This document shows positions 1 through 7,167 of a DNA stretch of 10,844 bases, piece after piece; position 1 is the first letter of the stretch; every line of letters starts with the position of its first letter. This DNA comes from Prevotella sp. UBA6387. Lineage in GTDB: Bacteria; Bacteroidota; Bacteroidia; Bacteroidales; Bacteroidaceae. The position numbers and the translations under genes are program-made. The notes below the pieces were generated by a model that did no database searches, was not told the DNA's origin, and saw only the letters and a program-made list of their open reading frames with translations. The stretch is from NCBI GenBank assembly GCA_002437565.1, contig DJQL01000048.1, positions 1-10,844 of the forward strand. Reading direction: 5' to 3'.

Positions 1-2
1 GC

Positions 3-476
3 TGCTCGCTTACGAAAGGCGACATACAAGCCACGCTGATGACACTGCGCGACTGCATGGTACGCGAGCTTTCGCATGGCAACCGCTTCCACATTCCAGA
101 GATAGGCTACTTCTCATTGTCCGTTGACCTTAATATGCCTGACGGCATGCCCATGGAGAAAGTGCGTGGCGATTATATCAGCGTGCGCAACATTAAGTTC
201 CGCCCCGACGCGGAACTGCTCAAAGAGGTGAGGAAGAATGCGCGGTTTGAGCGTGCCAAGTTCTCCTCGAAGTCACGACAATACACCGAAGATGAACTGC
301 TGGCGAAGATAAAGGAATACCTCGCCACAAACAACTGCATCACAAGGCGCGAGCTTGAGCAGCACTTCGGACTGCGCCAAAGCGCGGCACTGAAATGCCT
401 GAAGCACTTTACGGAGACTGGAATACTGAAGAAGAAAGGGGCGAGAAACTCGCCTGTGTACTTTCTGAACAAATGA
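3..476 (+). CDS. HU-related DNA-binding protein with C-terminal winged helix (5' end outside window)
   Basis: The frame is open from the left edge: before the first visible ATG (39) it reads CSLTKGDIQATL, which fits the helical start of an HU-like domain, so that ATG is internal and the real start lies upstream. 157 residues are visible. Visible residues 1 to about 75 look like the Bacteroidota HU-related branch of the DNABII family: helix, then HIPEIGYFSLSV in place of the usual GFGxF turn, then an arm-like segment and KFRPDAELL. About residues 95-157 look like a winged helix-turn-helix (TRRELEQHFGLRQSAALKCLKHF, a recognition-type helix followed by a short wing and VYFLNK). The protein should bind and bend DNA in the cytoplasm; whether it acts as a general architectural protein or a local regulator cannot be told. 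Its TGA overlaps the ATG of the next, degraded reading frame (ATGA). Confidence 0.85.
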   Translation, partial: CSLTKGDIQATLMTLRDCMVRELSHGNRFHIPEIGYFSLSVDLNMPDGMPMEKVRGDYISVRNIKFRPDAELLKEVRKNARFERAKFSSKSRQYTEDELLAKIKEYLATNNCITRRELEQHFGLRQSAALKCLKHFTETGILKKKGARNSPVYFLNK

Positions 477-595
477 ATGGAAACCTGGTGGAAGCAAAGA
501 GCTGTGGCGAACTGCGCCAGTGGCTCGTGGAAAACCATAGTACGGCGAAGGAGTGCTGGGGTGTGGTGAAGCGCAACCGTCTAAAAACTCATTGA
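473..595 (+). pseudogene. N-terminal remnant of a YdeI/OmdA-family gene
   Basis: Forty codons start at an ATG overlapping the stop of the HU-related gene (ATGA, 473-476). Residues 9-35 contain ELRQWLVENHSTAKECW followed by VVKR, which resembles the N-terminus of YdeI/OmpD-associated proteins (pattern WLxxNHxxxKECWxxxKR). Full members are roughly 190 residues and continue with a conserved region around CFGWID. Here the frame ends at a TGA soon after VVKR, and none of the three forward frames downstream to the acetyltransferase carries the rest, so a frameshift alone does not explain the loss; a deletion seems likelier. The start arrangement suggests the ancestral gene was translationally coupled to the HU-related gene. 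Family assignment rests on pattern memory of a short stretch; it could instead be a spurious short frame. Confidence 0.5.
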
Positions 596-630
596 CAACA
601 CGAAGAATGGAATTATGTATGGAGAATGGA

Positions 631-1083
631 ATGACAATGGCAGGTTGCTTTAGGATAGAACGAATAGACAGCCTTACCGACGCTTTGAAAGAAGAGTTGA
701 TAAAAGTCTGGGAGAAATCCGTAAGGAGTTCACATCATTTCCTTTCGAAAGAAGACTTAGTGTATTATCGTTCACGCATACTGGACACTTATTTTCAAGC
801 GGTAGAGTTGTATGTTATCAGACAACCCAATATTGTGGCATTCATGGGATTGAGCGATGATATGGTGGAGATGCTGTTTGTGCTGCCTACGGAGAAAGGC
901 AAAGGGTATGGCACTGCCTTGCTCGACTTTGCCCTTACAAAGAAGCATATACGCAAGATTGACGTTAACGAACAAAACTCGGAGGCATATCAATTCTATC
1001 TGCGGAAAGGGTACAAGGTAACTGGCAAGGACAATGCTGATGCCGATGGTAAGCCATACCCAATTGTTCATTTGGAGAAATAA
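631..1083 (+). CDS. GNAT-family N-acetyltransferase, YjaB-like
   Basis: A 150-residue GCN5-related N-acetyltransferase that transfers an acetyl group from acetyl-CoA to an amine; the substrate is unknown. The body matches the layout of E. coli YjaB (147 residues): VWEKSVRSSHHFLS near residues 26-39, the acetyl-CoA pyrophosphate loop KGKGYG at 89-94 after strand EMLFVLP, then DVNEQNSEAYQFYLRKGYKVTG (111-132 region) and GKPYPIVHLEK at the end, which is close to the YjaB ending. In-frame ATGs exist at 607, 619, 631 and 637; 631 was chosen because it leaves only a few residues before the family's first strand (CFRIERI) and has GGAGA about 7 bases upstream. The gene follows the YdeI-like remnant directly, and no phylum-type promoter is visible just before it, so it may be cotranscribed with the HU-related gene. 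Confidence 0.85.
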   Translation: MTMAGCFRIERIDSLTDALKEELIKVWEKSVRSSHHFLSKEDLVYYRSRILDTYFQAVELYVIRQPNIVAFMGLSDDMVEMLFVLPTEKGKGYGTALLDFALTKKHIRKIDVNEQNSEAYQFYLRKGYKVTGKDNADADGKPYPIVHLEK

Positions 1084-1089
1084 GCTCCG

Positions 1090-1177
1090 TTTATGCAAAG
1101 GTGAGGTGATTCTTTTGTAATGTTAAAAAGGTTAATGTCGTTGGAAGATATGAAGAAAATGCTTACCTTTGCATAAA
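1090..1177. repeat. Inverted repeat pair framing the LRR promoter (candidate invertible segment)
   Basis: TTTATGCAAAGGT at 1090-1102 is the exact reverse complement of ACCTTTGCATAAA at 1165-1177 (13 of 13). The arms extend inward to 1105 and 1162 with one mismatch (15 of 16). The spacer between the perfect arms is 62 bp, too long for an ordinary terminator hairpin. The right arm contains most of the -7 box of the promoter for the downstream gene, and the -33 TTG lies inside the spacer. This is the arrangement expected of a small invertible promoter, but no recombinase is encoded in the window and inversion is inference. Confidence 0.6.
1141..1171 (+). promoter_or_regulatory. Bacteroidota-type promoter for the LRR gene
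   Basis: TTG at 1141-1143 is followed after exactly 20 bases by TACCTTTG at 1164-1171. This matches the phylum's primary sigma-factor consensus, TTTG-N19-21-TAnnTTTG, at the two most conserved parts. Transcription would start near 1178, giving an A/T-rich leader of about 70 bases before the ATG at 1251, as is usual in these bacteria, which rely little on Shine-Dalgarno pairing. Confidence 0.8.
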
Positions 1178-1250
1178 GATAATCAAATAGGCGCATTTAT
1201 TTCAAAAGCTAAATTATAATAAAGAAATTTTTAAAGCGGCGAATAGAAAA

Positions 1251-3798
1251 ATGGTAAGGACGGTTTTGTTATCAAGTTTATGCATCCTCACCGCATTTTG
1301 CGGGGGGGGTAGCGGCTCAAGAAACTGCTAATCCTCCAATACTCTTCACAACGTCGGAAGACGGAAAGACCTTGACCATCTCTGGACAAGGAGATTTAAC
1401 TAAAGATGATGAATCTTCCGTCATCGACGCGATTAACGCCCAAGTCCTAAAAGGTGTTAAGACACAATCAAACCAAATAACCGGCACTTATGAGAACATC
1501 AAGTTGGTCAACACTGATCCAGGCCAACCGCTTGTTATCGACAAGAATATCGTAAGCGCAATCCTTTTTCCAACAACAAACGGCTATCCAAGCGCCAACC
1601 TAACCACCAAGAACATCGACTTGGGGGAAGCCACTGTCAACAACCTGAGTGCATCCATATTTCTGAAGCCAGACAATGTTGGTTGGGCTGGAATCTTGGT
1701 ATTGGAGCGCATAACGATTCCACTGACCAACAAAAACACCGTGAGGGATGACTATACCCAGGCTACGGAAGAGCGAATGGTAGTGCCAGCCAACTTCATT
1801 TCTCCCTTCACGGGGTTGAGCACACTCACTACCATCACTATTCCAGAAGGTTACGAGGAAATCGGCGAGAAAGCTTTCTATAAAGCGCCTAACATCAAGA
1901 CTTACCATCTTCCATCCACCCTCAAGAAGATAGACGACTCAGCCTTCGAATCTTGTCCTCTGACAAGTCTCACACTCAACGAAGGGCTGGAGCACATCGG
2001 TAAAAGAGCGTTTGCAGAAGATGCACAAATTACAAGTACCAATTTCCCTTCATCGCTCCAGGTTATTGACGACTGTGCCTTCCTTTATGTCCCTTTGAAA
2101 AACCTCAAGTTTCATGCTGGACTACAATATATTGGCAACAGTGCCTTTGCATTGAATAACTCTATAACTGAAACTGTCCTCGAAATACCTGCCAGCATGA
2201 AGTATATAGCCCCATGGGCTTTCAACGCTCGCGAGTATCAAGATGTTTACTTCTATGGCCCCAAGGCTCCGCTGATGCCCGTCGGCAAGTCTACGGCCTT
2301 TCCGAACTATGGTTCCAGCACGGCTTTCTCAGATATAGTGCATAATGGAAACAACGGCTTCAATCCATCAGCTGGGGGAAACGGCTCGGATAATACGTCA
2401 AAGGGATATGCAAATCGGGAGAACTACCGCAACCAGGGACATTATTTATGCATTCTTCACTTCCCTAAGGGTTTGGATGATGACAGCAAAGCCACCTACA
2501 CCGACATCACGCGAGTTTATGAATGCAAGCCCGAGGGCTGCAATTCGGGTACATATCAAGCAGGAAAGGAGTCTGGAAACTTGACATATGATAATAATAC
2601 GGCTTATAAAGATGTGGCATGGGGCTACAAGGACACCTATCTTGGCGAACAGTGTATATGGCCAAGCATTGGACAGCTCAATCGCTCTTTTGTCGTCAAT
2701 TCCCTTGGCTACTGCTGGGATGGCGTGACAACGTATCGCCCAACTCTCACAGCCGAAGACTATCAGCTCTTGGAATACTCTGGCTTCAAGAGAGGCACGG
2801 GCGATAGCGAATATTCCGACGATGAGTTGAGCAAGATAGCTTATCTCGGCACCAGGCAGTTTACCCTGACCAATGCCGACGTAAATCCATCCACCGACCC
2901 CAGCGATAACCCTGACTACCCTATCAAGGCCAAGGGCGGCAACTGGTGGACAATCTGCGTGCCTTTCAACATGACAAAGGCGCAAGTAGATAAGACTTTT
3001 GGCGAAGGCACACACGTTTGCCGCTTCTCGGGTGTTGACCGCAAGGTGACAGACGGAAAGAAGCAACTCACACTCAGATTCCAAAACGACGTATATACCC
3101 ACAAGAGCACCAAGGATGACAATGGCAATTACACCACGGACGCCGCGGCTTCTGTCGCCGATGACGACATCGTCATCTATGCACACGAGGCTTACATGAT
3201 TTTCCCAACCATCAGCAGCGAAGATGCCAATGGTCTGTTCCACATCAAGGACTATCAGCTCGTAACGGGTTCTCCTGTGCCAACCATCGTGAAGGCAAAT
3301 GCCAACGACACAGATGGCAGTGCCGACCATACAGAATATCGCTTCATCGGCAACTACCAGACGGAGTTTATTGCAGCCAATGCTTCCTCTGACGGAACAA
3401 CTACCAACGTTGCGACTATTCCGCAATATAGTTATATGTATAACAAGAAAAAGAGTGACACAAAATACAAATTCTGGTTTTATACAGGAAAGACATTAGC
3501 TTGGGAAGCCAACAAGTGCTTGGTGCAGAACGTGGCACCCGAAGGTGGAAAGGATGATTACGACAACTTCTTCGGTGGTAATAGCGAGAATATGGCGAAA
3601 GTAAATCAGCAATCCGTTTTCGGTAATGAAGACGATAACGTGACAGAAATAGAGCACGTCAGCATCGTTGCAGGTGAAGGAAAGGATGCCCAAGTGATTT
3701 ACAATCTCAATGGCGAGGCTGTATCTCGTGGCAACCAGGCGCACACCCTTCCACGAGGCATTTATGTCAAGAACGGCAAGAAGTTCGTGGTGAGATAA
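1251..3798 (+). CDS. Secreted BspA-like leucine-rich-repeat protein, frameshifted in its signal peptide
   Basis: The ATG at 1251 begins a signal peptide (MVRTVLLSSLCILTAFCGG), but this frame meets a TAA at 1329. The main frame (open from 1258, 808 codons counted from a TTG at 1372) has no ATG before the middle of the domain. The frames meet at eight G (1302-1309): with seven G the product reads ...CGGVAAQETANPP..., a good type I cleavage region (VAA), and totals 848 residues. In main-frame numbering: residues 1-140 are a beta-rich N-terminal region; 145-300 hold about five LRR_5 (BspA/TpLRR) repeats such as IPEGYEEIGEKAFY and LNEGLEHIGKRAFA; 520-720 hold a beta-rich region with GGNWWTICVPFNMTKAQVD, common in Prevotella LRR proteins; 755-808 (VIYNLNGEAV...GIYVKNGKKFVVR) resemble a type IX secretion sorting tail. 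Likely secreted or surface-exposed, with an adhesive or binding role by family analogy; the ligand is unknown. As written it would be silent. Confidence 0.8.
1302..1309 (+). repeat. Homopolymer run of eight G inside the signal-peptide codons
   Basis: The run lies directly between the codons for the hydrophobic core of the signal peptide and the mature protein. Its length decides the frame: seven or ten G joins the ATG at 1251 to the LRR frame, eight or nine does not. Long G runs change length by slipped-strand pairing during replication and are also a classic place for base-calling errors. Confidence 0.9.
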
Positions 3799-3930
3799 AC
3801 ATTCGTGTTAAACAAGACAATTAAAAACATGGAAATGAATGACACGTACGTTGATGCATCTCCAAATTCGCTTTCGCGTGGTGAAGAGAGAGGTGGCATC
3901 AACGTTGGTAAAAAATCAAACAGTGGAAAT

Positions 3931-4155
3931 ATGAAAAAGAAATATATAGCTCCTAAGATTGAAATAATAAAAGTGGAGAATGGTTGCAATTTGCTTGCTG
4001 GCAGTGACGGAAACGCCAGTTATGTTGTCGGCGATCCTACCACTAAACCGTCGGGTGATGTAAACAGCGGTGGCATAAGTGCCGGTGGTGATGATATAGA
4101 GTTTGTAGGCCAAGGCGCAAAGAAATACAACGGTTGGACCAATTGGAGCGACTAA
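3931..4155 (+). CDS. Small Bacteroidales protein with KKKYIAPKIE...LLAGS N-terminus, function unknown
   Basis: A 74-residue protein. Residues 1-12 (MKKKYIAPKIEI) and LLAGS at 21-25 fit a pattern I recognise in many short Prevotella and Bacteroides proteins (MKKxYxxPxIE, then LLAGS), after which the sequence is rich in Gly, Ser, Asp and Asn (23-62) and ends WTNWSD. There is no clear hydrophobic signal sequence; one Cys (C19) precedes LLAGS. The frame is open upstream, with other possible starts at GTG 3805, ATG 3829 and ATG 3835; 3931 was chosen because family members begin at MKK and because GGAAAT precedes it, while the 3829-3930 stretch codes for a low-complexity string (SPNSLSRGEERGG) that looks non-coding. 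It lies 132 bases after the LRR gene and before a terminator, so the two are probably cotranscribed. A leader-plus-tail layout resembling a peptide precursor is suggestive but unproven. Confidence 0.65.
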   Translation: MKKKYIAPKIEIIKVENGCNLLAGSDGNASYVVGDPTTKPSGDVNSGGISAGGDDIEFVGQGAKKYNGWTNWSD

Positions 4156-4233
4156 GCCATTGTCAAGGCATCATGCTGTTGCCATGGCACCTGCCATAGT
4201 ATAAAGGATAACCAATCATATATTTAAAGTAAG

Positions 4234-4283
4234 GGTAATGTCCGTAAGTGGCTAAGCGTAGTCACCAGGGCATTACCTTTTTT
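4234..4283 (+). terminator. Rho-independent terminator with nested second hairpin
   Basis: GGTAATGTCC (4234-4243) pairs with GGGCATTACC (4268-4277) in a 10-bp stem with one G-U pair, followed by six T (4278-4283). The loop holds a second hairpin, GTGGCTA (4248-4254) with TAGTCAC (4259-4265), closed by AGCG. It ends the LRR/small-protein unit and separates it from gyrA. Confidence 0.85.
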
Positions 4284-4505
4284 CAAATAACGCCACTCTT
4301 TGCTGTGGCTCTTTTGCGGCAAAGATAGCTATTATCAGTGATAAACACGCATTATTCAAAATATTGTGATAAAATTCATTAAGAAAGGCGACCTATGTAG
4401 AAAATAATGCGTAATTTTACACCTTGAAAGGACAAGTAAAATCGCCTGTCGTGCTTTTAAATGCCCTTAAATTGAATTTTAACACAAATAAAGACATAAA
4501 GAATA
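4284..4505 (+). other. Non-coding leader region of gyrA
   Basis: Together with 4156-4233 this makes a gap of 350 bases without a gene. The stretch is A/T-rich and must carry the gyrA promoter, but I see no clean TTG-N20-TAnnTTTG pair on the plus strand; TAATTTTA at 4412-4419 is the nearest -7 likeness and has no TTG at the right distance. An isolated TATCTTTG reads leftwards at 4327-4320. The final 40 bases are A-rich, as usual before start codons in this phylum. No riboswitch or small RNA was recognised. Confidence 0.5.
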
Positions 4506-7142
4506 ATGGATGAGAATCTGACCATTGATCAGGATCGGATTATGAAGATTAACATTGAGGAGGAGATGAAGACCTCTTACATCGACTACTCAATGTCGGT
4601 TATCGTGGCCCGTGCCCTTCCCGATGTCAGGGACGGCTTCAAGCCTGTCCACCGTCGCATACTCTATGGTATGCTCGGACTTGGCAACACAAGTGACAAA
4701 CCGTATAAGAAATGCGCGCGTGTCGTGGGTGAGGTGCTTGGTAAGTACCACCCACACGGAGACAGTTCCGTCTATGGAGCCCTCGTGCGCATGGGACAGG
4801 AATGGAACATGCGCTACAAGCTCGTGGATGGCCAAGGAAACTTTGGTAGCGTAGATGGCGACTCCCCTGCCGCCATGCGTTACACCGAGTGCCGCCTCTC
4901 GAAGATGGGTGAGCACATCATGGACGATATTGACAAGGACACCGTTGACATGGCAAACAACTTCGACGACACGTTGAAGGAGCCAACCGTGATGCCTACG
5001 AAGATACCAAACCTGCTCGTCAATGGCGGCAACGGCATTGCCGTGGGCATGGCGACAAACATACCTACCCACAACCTTGGCGAGGTGATTGATGGTTGCT
5101 GTGCCTATATTGACAATCCCGACATCGACGTGGAAGGATTGATGCAATACATACCAGCGCCCGACTTCCCAACAGGAGCTTATATATATGGTCTGCAAGG
5201 CGTGAAAGACGCTTATACCACTGGCCGTGGCCGCGTGGTGATTCGCGCCAAGGCCGAGATTGAAAGCGATGAGAGCCACGACCGCATAGTGGTCACGGAG
5301 ATACCTTATGGCGTGAACAAGCAGCAGCTCATTGAGTATATCGCCGACTTGGTGAAGGAAGGCAAGCTGGAGGGCATCAGCAACGTCAACGATGAGACCG
5401 GCCGTCAGGGCATGCGCATCGTCGTGGACGTGAAGAGGGATGCCAACGCCAAGGTCATCCTCAACAAGCTCTTCAAGATGACGGCCTTGCAGAGCAGCTT
5501 CTCCGTAAACTGCATCGCCCTTGTGCCAAACAAGCACGACCATTCGCAGCTCCGTCCGAAACTCCTGTCGCTAAAGGAGTGCATAGGCTATTTCATAGAC
5601 CATCGCCACGAAGTGACCATCCGCCGTACCAAGTTTGACCTTGGCAAGGCCAAGGAGCGTGCTCACATACTTGAGGGCTTGATTATTGCCAGTGACAATA
5701 TCGACGAGGTGGTGCATATCATCCGTGGCAGTGAGAGCCCCTCGGATGCCCAGCGCAACTTGGAGAAGCGATTCAATCTCGACGAGTTGCAGTCGAAGGC
5801 TATCGTGGACATGCGTCTCTCACAGCTCACCAAGCTTCGTCTCGATGACCTACATGCCGAATACGATGAACTGGAGAAGCGCATCAATTATCTCCAGCAG
5901 ATTCTCGACGACCCAGAGCTTTGCAAGAAGGTGATGAAAGACGAGCTTAATGAGGTAAAGGAAAAGTATGGCGATGATCGTCGCACGCAGATTATACCCG
6001 ATGAGCACGAGTTCAACGCTGAGGACTTCTACCCCAATGACCCAGTGGTCATAACCGTGAGCCATCTTGGTTATATCAAGCGCACGCCTCTTAAGGAATT
6101 TCGTGAGCAGGCTCGTGGCGGCGTAGGCTCCAAGGGCGCGCACACAAGGGAAAAAGATTTCACAGAGTTTATATATCCAGCCACTATGCACCAGACGATG
6201 CTCATCTTCACGCGTCTCGGTCGTTGCTATTGGCTCCATTGCTATGACATCCCCGAGGGTGACAAGACATCGAAGGGCAGGGCAATACAGAACCTTCTCA
6301 ACCTGGAGACTGGCGACTCCGTAAACGCATTCCTGCGCTTGCGTGGCGGCGGTCTTGGCGATGAGGAGTTTACTAATTCACATTATGTGGTATTCGCCAC
6401 GAAGAATGGCATTGTGAAGAAAACCTGCCTTAAAGAGTATTCACGTCCTCGTGCCAACGGCGTGAAGGCACTGATTATATCAGATGGCGATGAGGTGGTT
6501 GACGTTCGTCTGACCAATGGTTCCAATGAGCTTATCATAGCCGATCGCAATGGTCGTGCCGTGCGCTTCGACGAGGGACAAATTCGTCCATCTGGCCGTG
6601 CCGCCATGGGTGTTCGTGGAATGGCTCTCGATGATGGCGGCGATGCCGTGGTTGGCATGATTGTTGTCAACGATCCTGAAAAGGAGACGGCCATGGTGGT
6701 TTCGGAGAATGGCTATGGCAAACGCTCTGAGATAGGCGAGTACAGAAAGACGAGCCGTGCCAAGAAGGGCGTGAAGACAATTGCCATCACGGACAAGACA
6801 GGCAAACTTGTCGCCATAAAGAACGTGACCGATGAGAACGACCTCATGATAATAAACAAGAGCGGCATAGTGATAAGAATGGCCGTAGCCAACGTGCGCG
6901 TCATGGGTCGTGCCACACAAGGTGTGCGCCTTATAAACCTCACTAAGAAGAACGACACCATAGCAAGCGTGTGCAAGGTTATGAGCTCTGAGCTTGAGGC
7001 AACCGTGGAGGAAGAGAGCAGGCAAAAGTGGAATGAGACCAACGAGAAGTTGCAGAAGGACATTGTCTCACAAGACGCGACACCAGATGCTGACGACACT
7101 CCAGAGACATCAGATGCAGACGACAATAATACGACAGAATAA
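4506..7142 (+). CDS. gyrA: DNA gyrase subunit A
   Basis: The cutting and rejoining subunit of DNA gyrase, which with GyrB introduces negative supercoils using ATP. It has 878 residues, a normal length. The breakage-reunion domain covers about 1-500: YSMSVIVARALPDVRDGFKPVHRR region at 28-51, KYHPHGDSSVY at 80-90, and catalytic Tyr126 in AAMRYTECR (E. coli Tyr122). EGLIIASDNIDEVV (390-403) and a coiled segment near 450-490 form the tower and gate region. The beta-pinwheel C-terminal domain spans about 510-825, with a GyrA box of the form QARGGVG at 535-541, the variant typical of Bacteroidota instead of QRRGGKG. This box marks gyrase rather than ParC. Residues 853-878 form an acidic tail rich in Asp, Glu and Thr. 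In the quinolone-contact region Ser87 is kept (E. coli Ser83), while Gly91 stands where E. coli has Asp87. The ATG at 4506 gives the standard family N-terminus. Confidence 0.97.
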   Translation: MDENLTIDQDRIMKINIEEEMKTSYIDYSMSVIVARALPDVRDGFKPVHRRILYGMLGLGNTSDKPYKKCARVVGEVLGKYHPHGDSSVYGALVRMGQEWNMRYKLVDGQGNFGSVDGDSPAAMRYTECRLSKMGEHIMDDIDKDTVDMANNFDDTLKEPTVMPTKIPNLLVNGGNGIAVGMATNIPTHNLGEVIDGCCAYIDNPDIDVEGLMQYIPAPDFPTGAYIYGLQGVKDAYTTGRGRVVIRAKAEIESDESHDRIVVTEIPYGVNKQQLIEYIADLVKEGKLEGISNVNDETGRQGMRIVVDVKRDANAKVILNKLFKMTALQSSFSVNCIALVPNKHDHSQLRPKLLSLKECIGYFIDHRHEVTIRRTKFDLGKAKERAHILEGLIIASDNIDEVVHIIRGSESPSDAQRNLEKRFNLDELQSKAIVDMRLSQLTKLRLDDLHAEYDELEKRINYLQQILDDPELCKKVMKDELNEVKEKYGDDRRTQIIPDEHEFNAEDFYPNDPVVITVSHLGYIKRTPLKEFREQARGGVGSKGAHTREKDFTEFIYPATMHQTMLIFTRLGRCYWLHCYDIPEGDKTSKGRAIQNLLNLETGDSVNAFLRLRGGGLGDEEFTNSHYVVFATKNGIVKKTCLKEYSRPRANGVKALIISDGDEVVDVRLTNGSNELIIADRNGRAVRFDEGQIRPSGRAAMGVRGMALDDGGDAVVGMIVVNDPEKETAMVVSENGYGKRSEIGEYRKTSRAKKGVKTIAITDKTGKLVAIKNVTDENDLMIINKSGIVIRMAVANVRVMGRATQGVRLINLTKKNDTIASVCKVMSSELEATVEEESRQKWNETNEKLQKDIVSQDATPDADDTPETSDADDNNTTE

Positions 7143-7167
7143 AACTAATACAAATTAATTATCGCTT

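Noticed and set aside
592..619. TTGACA at 592 and TTATGT at 614, like an E. coli sigma-70 promoter for the acetyltransferase
   Set aside because: This phylum does not use that consensus, the -10 match is weak, and the spacing is not exact enough to stand alone.
1251..1331. A separate 26-residue leader peptide ending at TAA 1329
   Set aside because: Its first 19 residues are a typical signal peptide that fits the LRR protein after a one-base change, so a broken signal peptide explains it better than an independent gene.
2446..3426. Minus-strand open frame of 326 codons opposite the LRR gene
   Set aside because: Mirror frame of the LRR coding sequence, with a biased Ile/Val/Cys composition and no recognisable domain or promoter.
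3829..3930. N-terminal extension of the small protein reading SPNSLSRGEERGG
   Set aside because: The translated string resembles accidental translations of intergenic repeats common in this group, and the family-like start is at 3931. An upstream start remains possible.
4180..4189. Ten-base palindrome TGCCATGGCA after the small gene
   Set aside because: Too short to be meaningful by itself; no partner copy or hairpin-plus-T-tract structure.
4320..4327. TATCTTTG on the minus strand, a perfect -7 box
   Set aside because: No TTG lies 19-21 bases upstream on that strand, and no minus-strand gene follows it.
4590..5543. Minus-strand open frame of 317 codons opposite gyrA
   Set aside because: Antisense shadow of gyrA codons, rich in His and Val, with no family resemblance.
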